Assembly: GCA_964030475.1 (NCBI GenBank)
Contig: CAXIPT010000024.1
Location: 243,286 to 307,285, forward strand
Source: Tethya wilhelma
Taxonomy: Eukaryota; Porifera; Demospongiae; Tethyida; Tethyidae
Direction of reading: 5' to 3'
DNA: 64,000 nt
Shown piece by piece: positions 44,010-55,837 of this stretch. Each line of letters starts with the position of its first letter. Positions within the stretch are counted from its first letter, which is position 1. Made by a program: the position numbers and the translations under genes. The notes beneath the pieces are model-generated. The model was not told the origin of the DNA. It saw only the letters and a list, made by a program, of their open reading frames with translations, and searched no databases.

Positions 44010-46219
44010 TCAACTTACACATGGAAGCTGACCATTAACTGCAGAACCACTATCTGCCATAAAGTTATATTTGGCTACTAGCATTTGAGCAGCACGTCGA
44101 CAGAAAGCAGTAGAAGGTTTATCTTTCGCCGATGTCAAGCTAGCATACATATGTATGGAAAGATCACGAGCTATTTCATTGCGTATTATCTGGGTTAAGA
44201 GTCTTTGTACGAATACAAGCCATAATTCTTGGCGTCCACATTGATGGTATTTTGAATGATCCAGACTGATTCTCTGAGCCAATACTGACTGTTGAAGCAG
44301 TGCTAGCATTACTGGAAGTTGTGCTGGATGATTCGTGTGGCCCTGTTGAGTCGTAGTCTTCACTTTACAGAGGATGATGTTGGAAAGCTAGTTACAAAGT
44401 TGGGAACCATCAAGAAGATTATGCGGATTCAAAGATCTATAAAGGTAGCTACAACTGAGCACAATCGCGTATAAATGTATGTTCATCAAAGCCAATCTAC
44501 TTGCTGGAGTCAATGGAGAGCATTGATGATATTAGCTTCACCCTGCAGAAACCTGGCCCAGTCCGATAAGACAGAATGATTCATAACCAATCTCCATTCA
44601 ACAGCTCTATTGCCTCTACCACATATTCACTAGTCTCATCCCCAGACCCCACCCCTTCTCCAAGGAGAAAGAGGGTCGACCTGGTATGTTTTGAGCGATT
44701 TCCCGGTTGTGCTGAGTCAGCAGTGAAACTGGATGTCATGTGACGAGTGTGTGTGTCTGTGTATGTACGTACTCTGAACAAGCTAGGAGCAGAGCTAGCT
44801 CTATTATAAATCTGGTGTGCATGTGTAGGGAACCAATCACTAGAGCCACCTGGTCAACTAGATTACAATGTCTGATTGCTTACAAAATCCATCCTGGCTT
44901 TAATTTTATAGCCCAATTAGCATGATCTACTTTTTCACTAGTAAAACTCTTCTGTAAGCGATTTTTGCACTTCTATACAATCTTTGAGACATTCTGTTGT
45001 AAGCGATTCACGCAAAGCTATTACAGTTCTTCGATCACTGAGACATCTCGAGTCTCGTAAGATATGCAAATGAAAGGATGACTTTCACGTGAAAACTCAA
45101 ATGCTGCAATCTGATTGGTAGTTTCGTTTTTAAGACTGCTGACTCAGCACAACCGGGAAATCGCTCAAAAGATACCAGACCTTCTCTCTCCTTGCTCAGG
45201 TCAGTTAAGGACAATCAGACCTTAGTTGGAAAATTACACAGTTGAAATAGCTGTGAATTAGATGGCTGATATACAGCCAGTACTTCACTTAGAGCTTATT
45301 TCAATAGTAGTTTAGGATTCTTTGATCTATGTACTTTATGGGGATTCACAATTAGTTGCCATGGTAACCATTATCATGAATAAAATTACGGTTAGCTGAT
45401 TGATATTCATAGACGCAAAATTAAAAATCCGGTACAGAAGAAGCCTAGCTCAGGGTTTGGCATAGCGCTTGCTAGTTAGCTAATGGTCTGAACTAAACAT
45501 CCCTCGCTGGTTTTTGTTGCAATGCAACAGCAGCGCTAAATTACTGAAAGACATAATGAATTTTAGAGTGAATTTATTATACTTACCATAATATTGCCGT
45601 TCACCATCGCGCTTTGGTCTAGAATTTTCAGAAAAACCAGCGAGAACCTTTTAGTATAGTCTTCTAGCATCACTTTAAGCTTTGTTTGACTCTCTGCGCT
45701 AGTGTCTTTCTGTACCGGAAAATCCTTTATTCACAAGAGGTCTCTTTCTCAACTCGCCATGAGGCTAAGTTCTAGCGCCACACCAACCTAATACTGCGTT
45801 TAGTACTGACGATCTTTATCTAATAATTATTAATGATATTCATTGTAGCTTGCTTGTACCATTACAAGCTAAATACATGCAACAGGCGCCGCGCACACTA
45901 TAATGAGCTGGAAGCGCTTGGCAATCCTTAACCAACCTGAGTGGAGAAGGGGTGGGGTCTGAGGACAAGACTACATATTCACAGGATAAGCTCAAGAAAG
46001 CTCTCGCCGTCTACTTCATTTTCTAAAGTAACATAATTCAGTGTTATAGTAAGTCAACTCTGACCAAGAGTACAATATAGCCTCAGTACCAAGCTAGCTA
46101 GCGGCTATCTAGTAGCTAGCTGCCGGCCTCGGCTATTGTACCGTTTTACCTTTATATTCTTCGGCCACCAACACTGAGATTCCATTTTCAACAAGGTAAT
46201 CAGAAACCTCTTGTGCATT
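44010..46219 (-). pseudogene. SAM-domain (SAMD3-like) pseudogene split by a transposon
   Basis: The minus strand has a 70-bp exon (46219-46150) encoding NAQEVSDYLVENGISVLVAE, the start of a SAM domain. After an intron, exon B (from 46022) reads ENEVDGESFLELI, the SAM core, before a stop. Exon B is interrupted by the element at 44631-45973. Further down, 44363-44010 holds EDYDSTGPHESSST and, in a shifted frame, RNEIARDLSIHMYASL and CRRAAQMLVAKYNFMADSG, ending at donor TGT/GTAAGT. The last segment matches the region after the SAM domain in SAMD3-like proteins. It has a stop and at least one frameshift besides the insertion. Confidence 0.5.
44631..45973. mobile_element. TIR element with 9-bp target duplication (1,343 bp)
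   Basis: The ends TAGTCTCATCCCCAGACCCC and, inverted, TAGTCTTGTCCTCAGACCCC pair for about 35 bp. CATATTCAC is duplicated exactly at 44622-44630 and 45974-45982. A 9-bp duplication is usual for Mutator-like elements. Inside is a second inverted repeat (GAGCGATTTCCCGGTTGTGC at 44689 and its inverse at 45139), suggesting a nested or composite palindrome. No transposase is visible. Confidence 0.85.
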
Positions 46220-47106
46220 CTTTCCAATAAACTACATCATTAAAAGAACCAGCAACACAAGACGAACAAATTTAGACTTCTAGTGGAAAGAAAATAAACA
46301 CGACAGCTGCTTCTAATGGCAGCTGCCATTGAGAAATCTAAAGCGCATGCGCTTCTGTCATGTGAAGCGCATGTGTTCGTACGTACTAGTACGCTTCACT
46401 GATTTTTTTGTTTTGTGTAGATTGTGATTCATGGCCAAGAAATGTCCTTTATGTGCATGATTTTCAAGCACCAACATCAGCATTTGTGGCTGAGTCATGT
46501 TTGAGCAGTTCATGCAAGTGACGAAGACTTTAAAATCAAATGCTGTGGTACCGAATACCACAAATGCTCTTCTTTTGTATCATATGTATACAGGAAACAT
46601 AGGAATGAACTACCAACAAAAAATTATCAATCTCCTACTCAGTCATCATCTATAGCTACTGGCCATCTTGATTATGGTAGTACATCAGCAATCAGCCAGC
46701 CCGGGCCCTCTGATTTTCTAGACTACCTGATTGATAATAATGAGTCTAGTATCCAGCATACGGTCAATCAACTATTGGATGTTGATCATGAGTTACAACA
46801 AAGAGAAAGTGCAATGTTTATATTGCATCTCAAGGAAGAGATATGCTTGTCACAATCAGCAAAGTTGTTTCTGCCTCAGCGTCTCTTCAAACACACACTT
46901 GGCCACTTCCAAGCAGGAGTGATGGAGTGCCTAGCAAGAAACGGAATTACATCTGATTCAGTTGATAGTCTTGATACTGTTTGGGACAAAACAAAGGACC
47001 CTTTTGAAGGTCTCTCAACATGTTTTCTCCAAGAAAAGTACTATGTAGATAGTATGGAATGTATTGTAAGTTTAATTTTATTGCATTTAATAAGTTACTA
47101 TTAAAT

Positions 47107-47854
47107 GTGGCCTGTCAAGGGAAAACGTGCCGGTTAGGAAAGTCTGTGAATTTTGAGTTAGCTATTTCAGGTATATCTAGGCCTTCCCAGGAAGCGCATA
47201 TCAAAATTTGATGTGCATAGCTCAAGCAGTTTTCCAGATTCAGCTCTTGCAAGCAGCCCTGCCTCCACTCGTGGCTTCCTAGAATAACGTATTACTACAG
47301 CCAGCCACGTGGGGGCTAAAATTATTTAGTGAGAAGCAAGTAGCTAGGAAAGAAGACCCAGGAGACAGCTAATCAACTCAAGGAGGTAAGTGCTTGTCAG
47401 TAATGAGATAGATTCTAGGTACAGTAAGTTCCAAGAACTAATCTAAGCCTCAAAATAACCTGTACATGATCGCCGTACAAGGAGAGGCAATATCCACGAG
47501 TAGAAAGCTACTGTATGAAAGCGCTTGGATTAGACAAGTGTGTACAAAGCCTTTCTGTCTATGTGCTGTAGAAAAATTTTGAGATAAGTCAGCTTATAAA
47601 ACACCAAATAAAAATTCATTTTTAGTGGCAGCTGCCTTGCTCATAAATATTTGCTACAGTTTGTTGCACAGCATAGCAACTGTCCTCTGTGGTAGCAACT
47701 AAGTAAAAATGAACGAGGCTGACATTGCTGTCTATTTCTCTGCAACAAAAGCAGCTCCACCCCTCAAATTTTGCATGAAGCATGCTGAGATGTAGCGCAG
47801 CACAGCCATGCAAGAAAAAATTTCCTAACCAGCACGTTTTTCCTTGACAGGTCA
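47107..47854. mobile_element. MITE with GTGRCCTGTCAAGG ends
   Basis: GTGGCCTGTCAAGGGAAAAC at the left pairs with the right end over about 34 bp (through GTGCYGGTTAGGAAA). It is 748 bp, inserted in what is probably an intron of the CACTA relic. No transposase is present. Confidence 0.8.
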
Positions 47855-47932
47855 CAAGTGTTATTTATGACTACCTCTTACCAGCTAAATAATGCACACA
47901 TGCATGCATTATTCCCAACTCTTTATTATTAC

Positions 47933-48297
47933 CAGGGGCATATTTAGGGGAGTGGCTTGAGCACCCCCTTTGCCGCTGACCGGAAGCGCTAAAACCATTA
48001 ATAATTGGATTTATTTATAAGTAATCAAGCCTTTAACAATCTGTATTTCTTACTTGTTTGTTCTTTGACGCTATTTTCTAAGTTCATTTACGTCTAAACT
48101 CTTGATAATCAAACTTTAGAACAGTTTAATTTACGCTAGGTCAATCGAAAGCACTCAGCAGCTAGCTCCCAACAATAGTTCAAAGGTCACGATACAGATC
48201 ACGTGACCTCAAAGTGGGTGTGGTACACGAACATTTTGTGTGCGCTGCGCGCGTGCAATTTCAGCACCCCATACTCAAAATCCTAGCTACACCCCTG
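47933..48297. mobile_element. hAT-type MITE (365 bp)
   Basis: The ends CAGGGGCATATTTAGG and, inverted, CAGGGGTGTAGCTAGG are hAT-like. The flanking octamers are ATTATTAC and ATTACTAT, six of eight identical, which would be an eroded 8-bp duplication. Confidence 0.6.
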
Positions 48298-49144
48298 ATT
48301 ACTATTATATATGATTAACTATACCAATATTTTTATGTGCCCATGGAATTCATGCATATTAAGTACCAAAAGAAATTTGTCTGGGACGAAGACTACAAAA
48401 CAGCGCTATGGTTCAAAAAGGAAAAAGGTACTTAGATATGATACATATCACTATGTGCCATTGGAAGACTTGCTACATCAGCTGCTTAAAGTTCCCCAAA
48501 TTTTGAAACAGATTGAAGATTTTCATTGATCACATGACTGCTAGTGATGGCCAAATTTACAAAAATCACCCTGTATTTAAAAGTGATAACAAAGCTATTC
48601 AGTTGATCGCTTATATAGATGACATTGAAGTATACTATCCTATTGGCTCTTATGTTAAGAAACACAAGTTATGCTGTCTATTTATTTCTTTGGCCAATTT
48701 GCATCCTCGATTACGATCGTCTCTTAAAGCAATGTTTCTCGTTGCTGTGTCACCTACTCCTATATTTGTTATGCATGGTTTCAATGAGTTTCTGAAGCGA
48801 TTTGTAAACAAACTTAAGTTCAGAGGGAATTTCTATTAAAGTAGATGGTGAAGTTAATCATTTTAGGGTTGCATTATTAGCTTTTCTTGCTGATACCTTG
48901 GCAGCACATCAAATTGGTGGATTCAAAGAGTCAAAGTCTTGTATTCTGGATTTGTCGTTCATGTATGACTACACGGATCGATTCACAAACACACTTTCAC
49001 GAAGCAATGTTTACTATGAGAAATGCTGTAGAGCATGAACGTCAATGTCAATAACTTTCTGGTACTCTTTGTGACCATAACTCTCAACCGGCGATCAATA
49101 CTTAATGATGTGAGTGAATTTTCTGTCGCAACATACTTGCCTCC

Positions 49145-49804
49145 TCTGTGCACTTAAGGCCCGGGTCAGTAGAAATTTCATTAAAAATTGCCTAAAACAA
49201 TCCTCATTTTACAGCATGTGAAAAGGTATATCCAAAATATTTTGAAATCATAAGAAAATATAATCTTATTTTTTCATGTAACCAGAATTTTATGTCAAAA
49301 TGATGAATATGTATGTTTTTTCAATAAAACACCCAAACTCATGAATAATTAAAAAAACGGTCAAGCTAATTAGTTGCTATGGCAACCAAACTTTCACAAG
49401 AGATAATTATCATCATGAACCTTCATAATCCTCATGGGGAAAAAATTTTGTTGATTGGTTGATGATATACGACCGAGAAGGAGAAATTGGCAGGTGTGCA
49501 TTATATGGAAAATGTATCGTATCTCGGATCTAGATACGTATTTTGCTATCCCCATGAAGATTTGGGAAAAAATTTGGTTGCCATGGCAACAGTTCTTCTT
49601 GACCGTTTAATTAAATTATTAATTTTATGAATATTAATGAGGTCACATGACACAATTTTTTTCCAAAATGTTCAAGATAGATGCAAGATTATTCACCTAT
49701 GTTTCAATGGTGATAACGTGCTCCATTAAAAAGCTATTTCAATTTTGCATAATTTTTTCCTTAATTAGTTACCTTAAACTGACCCAGGCCTTAATGGCAC
49801 TGAG
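49145..49804. mobile_element. MITE with CTCAGYGCCATTAAGG ends, copy 1 (660 bp)
   Basis: Left end CTCTGTGCACTTAAGGCC; right end, inverted, CTCAGTGCCATTAAGGCC. TC is duplicated on both sides (49143-49144 and 49805-49806). Comparison with 57240-57260 gives the empty site in the CACTA transposase, just before the HDIMHDLLEG motif. Confidence 0.85.
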
Positions 49805-49854
49805 TCACGACATAATGCATGACCTTCTTGAAGGAGTTTTTCCACTTGAGTTAA

Positions 49855-50444
49855 CTCTTTAAGGCCAACAGCGCCAAAAGTCGCATGCGCGTGTTCTACG
49901 ATCGTGTAATCTGCGATTTTGGCGCATTTATTAATTTATACGGATAGCGTTTGAGCTATGGGCTTTAGACTTGCTATGCAGTTAGGTAAGATAGCGCTCT
50001 ACTAAAATACCAAGTGAAAGTCAGGTCTGATTAGTAGGCGGAGAGATATAGGCTTCAAAGTTCAAAGGTCGCGATCATGGTAAAGATCAAGTGCTTTGCA
50101 GGGGAAGCTTGATGCTAGCTATGGAGGTGCAGGGGGCCTTAGGCAATACCTGTATGCAAGCGCTTTTGCAGTCCTGCTCTTCAAGCTAGAAATAAAGCCA
50201 AAAGTATGCAGGTCATTTGGCGAAGTTTGACCCGTTCCGTTTTTGCAAGCTTTTGAAGTTAATCAAAGTAAGGCAAGAATAGAACTGATATAGCTATGGC
50301 TTAGTACAATCATAGTTAAGCTGAACTAGCTACAAGAGAGAGTGGCATAGACTTAAGCAAGAACAAAAATGTACAAAAACCAAGGTTATTTAATTATTCA
50401 TAAATTCTAATTATATATGCATAATCAATTCAGGCCCTAAAGAG
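49855..50444. mobile_element. TTAA-target MITE, copy 1 (590 bp)
   Basis: The ends CTCTTTAAGGCC and, inverted, CTCTTTAGGGCC are flanked by TTAA on both sides (49851-49854 and 50445-50448). The empty site is GAGTTAAAAGC at 57292. TTAA targets fit piggyBac or Kolobok relatives. It contains GCGCCAAAAGTCGCATGCG and a (C)GATCGCGACC-type word near 50065. Confidence 0.9.
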
Positions 50445-50916
50445 TTAAAAGCAATAATACGTGTGTTTTGTTTTGGCGAATCACACTTCTTTACAGTAAA
50501 ACAGTTGAACCAAAGGTCAATGCAGTTTGACTATGGATACTCTGAGGCCAGGGACAAACCAACTGAAATAGATGAAATCTGAAGCTAAAATTCGTCAATC
50601 TGCAGGTCAAATGTGGCTGCTCGTTACAATTTTACCAATTCTAATAGGAAATCTTGTTATTGATAAAAATCTGCCATATTTGTATGTCCTGGTTTGTGAG
50701 TTATGAACTTGTAGACTATCCTCAAGTTTTAATTGAAGAGCATCATACGGTGTTCAAATGCCTTTACCCCAATGTCAGTATAATACCAAAAATGCACTAC
50801 ATGGTACATTATCCTAGTCAAATTTTAGCATTTGGACTATTAGTAACTTCTTGGACTATGCGATACGAAGCCAGACTACGAGTCATCAAAAAGGCTACGT
50901 CTCACGGCAACTTTAA

Positions 50917-51536
50917 CTCTTTAGGGCCTAAATTTATTATGCATACTTAATTAGATTTTATGAATATTTAATTAACCTTGGTTTTTGTACATTTTGTTGT
51001 TACTTTAGCCTTAGCTACTCTCTTTTGTAGCTAGTTGAGCTTAGCTATGGTTGTACTAAGCCATGGCTATATCAAATTAATTCTAGGTTTGCTTTTATTA
51101 ACTTTAAAAGCTTGCAAAAACAGAAGGGGTCAAAGTTCGCCAAACGACCTGCATACTTTAGGCTTTTTTTCCAGCTTTATGAGCAGCACTGGAAAAGCGC
51201 TTACATGCAGGTATAGCCTAAGCCTCCCTGCACCTCCATAGCTAGCGTCAAGCTTCTCCTGCAAAGCACTAAGAAAAAAACGTGAGTTTAAAACCAAAGG
51301 TCACGATCTCGCCGCGATCGCGACCTTTGAACTCTAAAGCTTATATCTCCTCTCCCACTAATCAGATCTGACTCTTACTTGGTATTTTAGTAGAGCGCTT
51401 CCTTACCTAACTGCACAGCAAGTCTAAAGCTCATAGCTCAAACGCTATGGCTATAAAATAAAAAATGCGAAAAATCGCAGATTACGCGATCGTTGAATAC
51501 GCGCGTGCGGATAAATCCGCAATCGGCCCTAAAGAG
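50917..51536. mobile_element. TTAA-target MITE, copy 2 (620 bp), opposite orientation
   Basis: Perfect ends CTCTTTAGGGCC on both sides with TTAA at 50913-50916 and 51537-51540. The interior is the reverse of copy 1. The empty site is ACTTTAAGAAC at 57811. Two insertions of one family within ~1.1 kb of the same relic suggest concurrent activity. Confidence 0.9.
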
Positions 51537-51554
51537 TTAAGAATATTTCATATA

Positions 51555-52605
51555 GAGTAAACGATCAATACTCAGACACCATCAATTATCGGACGCTATT
51601 CTGACTTACCTGTGGGCGTTGCTGCTTTGAGACTATTACTATTAGACTGCTCGTGAAAATCTACTCCAGGATGTGTAAACATCCAGCCCCACCCCCTTTG
51701 TCTAATCGTGCTTTTTGGCACGATTAAAGGGTGTGTACAAAATAATCAATAGTCGGCCTGAAAATCACATCATGGACGGCAGCTCAAAACAACCTAGAAA
51801 CTTGTGGTAGAGCTACCCTAATCTGGAGATCAGAAAGTTCAGTTCTCTTACTATTAATATTCGAAGAGAGGAGCTGATTGCAGGTAGCGGTGTCTCAAAC
51901 AAAGCCGTCATATCATTGAGGTTGAGCGATCCAATATAAAATGGCCAATTTCACTGTTTTACTGAATTTTAGCAATTGCTGAGAAAGTAAGCGATACTTA
52001 ATTGTATAGACATATAAAGAAGCTTATCAATAGCTTCTATATGTAATTTCAATTAAGTTGTTTTAGCAGATACTATGCCAGTTGTCCATTTATTTCTAAA
52101 TAGCATCCATATAGATTTTTCTAATAGCCTTGTAGGGTGCGATCTTGTTAAACAATTAAACAAGTGTCAGAATATTAAATACAGCAATATCAAATTACAC
52201 ACAGAAGTTTACAATAAATTTTTTTCAATGCTTATGCACTCAAACTTGCTTGCTTACACATCTAAGTGCCTAAAATGCTAACAATGTTTGATAATCGATT
52301 GCTCGACCTCAATGATATGACGGTTTCGTTTAAGACACTGCTGCCTGCAATCAGCTCCTCTATATTAATAGCAAGAGAACTGAATGTTCTGATCTCCAGA
52401 TTGGGTAGCTCTACCACAAGTTTACAGGTTGTTTTGAGCTGCCGTCCGTGATGCGACTTTTTGGGCCCGACTATTGATTATTTCGGACACACCTTTTAAT
52501 CGTGCCAGAAAGCGTTACAGAAAGGGGGTGGGGCTAGATGTTTGCACAACCTGGAGTAGATTTTCATGAGCAGTCTAATGGTAATAGTCTCAAAGCAGCA
52601 ACGCA
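51555..52605. mobile_element. Foldback element with ~280-bp arms
   Basis: The left arm (about 51615-51895) and right arm (about 52325-52605) are inverted near-copies. Shared words include GGGCGTTGCTGCTTTGAGAC, CTCGTGAAAATCTACTCCAG, GGTTGTTTTGAGCTGCCGTC and GAGGAGCTGATTGCAGG. The interior of ~390 bp holds a 68-codon ORF of unknown meaning (52075-52281). A partial copy is at 11827-12144. It abruptly ends the CACTA relic. The following ~280 bases (52606-52882) show nothing recognisable. Confidence 0.85.
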
Positions 52606-52883
52606 ATTCAGTTTTTGCAAGATAAAAATTGTATATCTGCCCTTAGGTAGCATTGTTGAATAGCAAACTGGGTATGTTGATTTAACTTATTAATTTTTGA
52701 GTTTTCCTTGAGTTTAGTGGTCATGTGACAATAAATATGTGCATAATTCAAGGTTGTATATTGAGATTTTTTGGTCCTGGAGGAGTTGATCTTCCAAGGA
52801 TGGTATTAAGCTAATATTTGTGAACATGTTAACTAAATTAATTATTAAATATTTCCTGATTAGCCTTGTTTCCTAGTCTACAN

Positions 52884-53664
52884 AGGAATGGGCAGTGCTG
52901 TAAAAAGTATTGGAACAAGGAATGGTCTCAATTTCGGCACATGACTACTTCATTTTTTGTGCCCAAGTCTTGGCCAGTAATCTAGTCCTGACTGCAATGC
53001 TTTATTCCACTTTTTAGCCAAGTGATAAAATTGGCAGGAATTTGAACCATTAAAGCATGTGATAAAATGCAATACTGATAAGCTATTCAAGTACAGATCA
53101 CTCTTTGAACCATTTACAACAATTAGCTACAATTAGCTAATAATTATTAACTAGAGAGATCAAAATGAAAATGAAGTAGTCATGTGCCGAAATTGAGACC
53201 ATTCCTTGTTCCAATACTTTTTACAGCACTGCCCATTCCTACACTGCTTATTTTTTTGAAATTTTTACTACTTGTTTATGATCAAAACGAGTATCAAGGA
53301 ATCTAGTACCTATGAAAAGAACTTACTTTGTGCGGTCAAAGTTGGCTCAACATATTCTGGTTCTGTGGAAATCCTTTTCAAGTAAGTCAGTTAGGAAATA
53401 CGTAAATAAGTAAGTAAGTTAGATGAACAAAAATGGCACTATGGTGGCTTCCCACTAGCACTCTACACGAGAGCTGTGGAAAGTTTTTGTGAGTTTTAGG
53501 CCTTGCATGCAGTTGATAATCTGTCAGTAAGAGCCTCTGAGCACCTTTGAAGGTTTAATTTTGTAGATTTTTATAGTGACCAACATTTTGTATGGTGTCT
53601 ATGGGACAGTCGACCCATTCCTACTATACGTACTACCGTACGTATGATACTACTGTACGTATGA
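52884..53664 (-). mobile_element. R2 Helitron-like element, copy 1 (3' end lost at N)
   Basis: Read on the minus strand it starts TCATACGTAC after an A (53665). A duplicated 17-bp piece of its 5' end precedes the full hairpin ATACGTAC-GGTA-GTACGTAT. GTAGGAATGGG follows, then a ~340-bp body and the palindromic tail (53275-52884) with inverted arms containing GTAGGAATGGGCAGTGCTG. The N at 52883 truncates the tail. It sits inside an older R2 tail fragment (53666-53731). Confidence 0.75.
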
Positions 53665-53665
53665 T

Positions 53666-53731
53666 AATACTTTTAACACACTGCCCATTCCTATACTACT
53701 TATTTTTTTGAAATTTTTACTACCTGTAACA
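53666..53731 (+). repeat. R2 tail fragment
   Basis: Matches one arm of the R2 palindrome, from AATACTTTTAACACACTGCC to ACTACCTG, followed by T. It appears to be the remainder of an R2 into which copy 1 inserted. Confidence 0.65.
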
Positions 53732-53755
53732 ATGAAATGTGTCCTTTTATACACA

Positions 53756-55072
53756 CACAGTAAAAACAAACATGTCAAAATGACACACGTTCGCGTGTCA
53801 ATTATTTGTCCATTTTTTGACACACCTACATACATGTCTACTTCGAACCAGCATTCAGGTCATAGCCAAAGTGTGTTATATTATTGCTTGCTTTTTCTGT
53901 GCTAAAATTTTACTTTTCTTGACAAAAACAATTTTGAATCACAAAGAAAATACTCCAGAACTGAAATAACATCAGCAAATATTCATACACTGTTATCCAT
54001 GGAATAGTTAGACAAATAAGAAACCATAGAGTCTGAGCACACTTGACTTGTCATCTTGATAGGCTTGAACAGACCTCATGAAGTAGGTCTGGTGAAAGCC
54101 TAATAAATAGAGAAGAATCAAGGCTTATTACAAACAAGAGGACTTAGCATAAAGCCGAATTTCGACTGACCTTCAGACTCGGAGGGTGTTCCAAAATTAC
54201 CGAGGACAAAATGCCAGGATTCAAGCTTCTTGTTGTTAGATTCACAGGCGCTGTGACTGTTCTTCGTCTTTAGCACGTCTACAATCTTTTATGTGGCAAA
54301 ACAAATCATAGTTTTAATCACAAACTTTTATCACCTCAGAAAATTGCTGATTTCTTACTTTAACTGTAAATTCCATCTTCTAACAACTTTAGTGTTTCTC
54401 TTTTTGTAGAAATAACTCCTCACAACTCATTTCACAGTCTTTTTTCTTGTCTTCACAAATAACAAAGTTCTCTTTGTGGCAGCTTTCTCTAAGATTGAAA
54501 AATGACTGAGCATGCGCAAAACAGAATGATGTCATAGTATTTACGTTGGGCTTTAATTGGAATATTTCTGAGTTTTGTGTTGTTTTGGGCTGTGGGAGCT
54601 GAAAATCTCTTGAAAGGAGTTTGTCTTTCGGTCCTGGTTGGAAAAAATGATGTAGAAGCTTCTTAGGATCTTGCTAGGTATTCATTGTATTGCCTTTTAC
54701 CAGAAGTCATCTTGTTTGGCCAATGAGTCATAAAAATGAGTATACAACTGAATGCTTTGATTGCTGAACAGCTTTTATAGCCTAAAGTGTGTCCTAACAG
54801 AGAACATAATACCTAAATTGCTTGTATGGATTTAGCACAGTTTTTGAGCTAAAGTAACACTGCAGTGTGTGTGATTAGCATAGATCTCTGAGTTAAAATT
54901 ACACACTAGATGTTTACTCGTGTGTCAAATTTGTTAAATGTCTTATTTTGACATACCTTTAGGCATTTGACACACCATTTATAGCTAAGTGTGCTATTTT
55001 AGCACATTTTTACATTTGACACATGAGTAAGAAATGAACACATGTCATTTTGACACATCCGTTTTTACTATG
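53756..55072. mobile_element. CACTG-type element with TGTCAAAATGACA words (1,317 bp)
   Basis: The ends are CACAGTAAAAACAAACATGTC and, inverted, CATAGTAAAAACGGATGTGTC. Subterminal TGTCAAAATGACA and TGACACAC words occur on both sides, and AGCACATTTGACACA inside. CA flanks both ends, consistent with a 2-bp duplication. No coding sequence is identified. It ends ~110 bp before a kinase exon. Confidence 0.7.
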
Positions 55073-55182
55073 CAAAAATGAAAATTTTAGTTACAAATTC
55101 CGAATTCTTCATTGTGAACACTTATTGGCACAAGCCATGAATTTGATTTCACTATCACTGTATCACAATCTATATCATTCAG

Positions 55183-55835
55183 GCCATCCACTACAAGAAA
55201 TACTCCCCTGCCAGTGATGTGTGGAGCTTTGGTGCTGTCATGTACGAAATATGGAGTCTTGGACACAAACCGTTTGAGGAGTACACCAACCCACAAGTGA
55301 TCATAAAGGTGGACAAAGGGATACGTCTCCCACCACCTCCAGGATGTCCCAAAGAAATGTACCGCCTCATGATACAATGCTGGTTAGTTATTAACAATAT
55401 GAGTAGCTAATACCATAATTGTAGCAGGTGCATTTGGATGGCATTAAAGTTAGTGAATGTGCATTAATTTTATAGTTTTATGCACACATGCATGCGTTGC
55501 ATAAGAATGTATAGTGTGGACAACTGAATCGGCAAGTTTAAAATGCCAATAATGCATGAAACTGAAAAAAATTGCCAATTTGTCAAATTTACCCGCTATA
55601 CAGTAAGCACTGTAGTGACCTAAATCTTACTTTGCAGGAATCCTGAAAAGTCCTCGCGTCCAACTTTCCCTTGTCTTCACGAGGAACTCTCCAAGAACCC
55701 TCGCTCTCATAACCTGCTTGAGTTGATGAGTGAAAGTTCTGCAGATTCTCATCCACAAGCTGAAGTTCTCGGAGCACCTCTTGAAGCTGGGAAGATGCTA
55801 TATTCTACTTTACAAGGTGCTTACGTTCACCATTA
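55183..55835 (+). CDS. Receptor tyrosine kinase, last two exons
   Basis: Exon 1 (55183-55382, acceptor CATTCAG, donor TGCTG/GTTAGT) encodes the kinase C-lobe: SPASDVWSFGAVMYEIWSLG, PFEEYTNPQVI, then LPPPPGCPKEMYRLMIQCW. Exon 2 (from 55638, acceptor TTTGCAG) continues in phase with NPEKSSRPTF and a short Ser-rich tail ending at a TAA at 55833-55835. DVWSFG, PPPP.CP and the CW...RPTF end are typical of tyrosine kinases, closest in pattern to Eph-type receptors; sponges carry many such receptors. The ligand-binding part and catalytic loop lie outside the window or beyond gaps. The exon is bordered by elements on both sides. Confidence 0.85.
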
Positions 55836-55837
55836 AN

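Larger units (their letters stand above)
46434..51554 (+). pseudogene. CACTA/EnSpm transposase relic, copy 3, with nested insertions
   Basis: It supplies the N-terminal half missing from the other copies. There is a Cys/His-rich start (MAKKCPLC; then IKCCGTEYHKCSSFVSYVYR and KHRNE). A region with DHELQQRESAMFILHLKEE follows at 46775-47070. After two inserted elements comes KVLRYDTYHYVPLEDLL (48420), then DGQIYKNHPVFKSDN, IAYIDDIEVYYPIGS and RSSLKAMFLVAV (48535-48780). DTLAAHQIGGFKES and the CxxC segment lead into the part shared with copies 1 and 2. Stops, deletions (near 50577 and 50650) and insertions at 49145, 49855 and 50917 break it. It ends at 51554, where a foldback element begins. Confidence 0.8.

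Noticed and set aside
47622..47855. 77-codon ORF on the minus strand
   Set aside because: It lies within the terminal repeat and interior of a MITE and matches no protein pattern.
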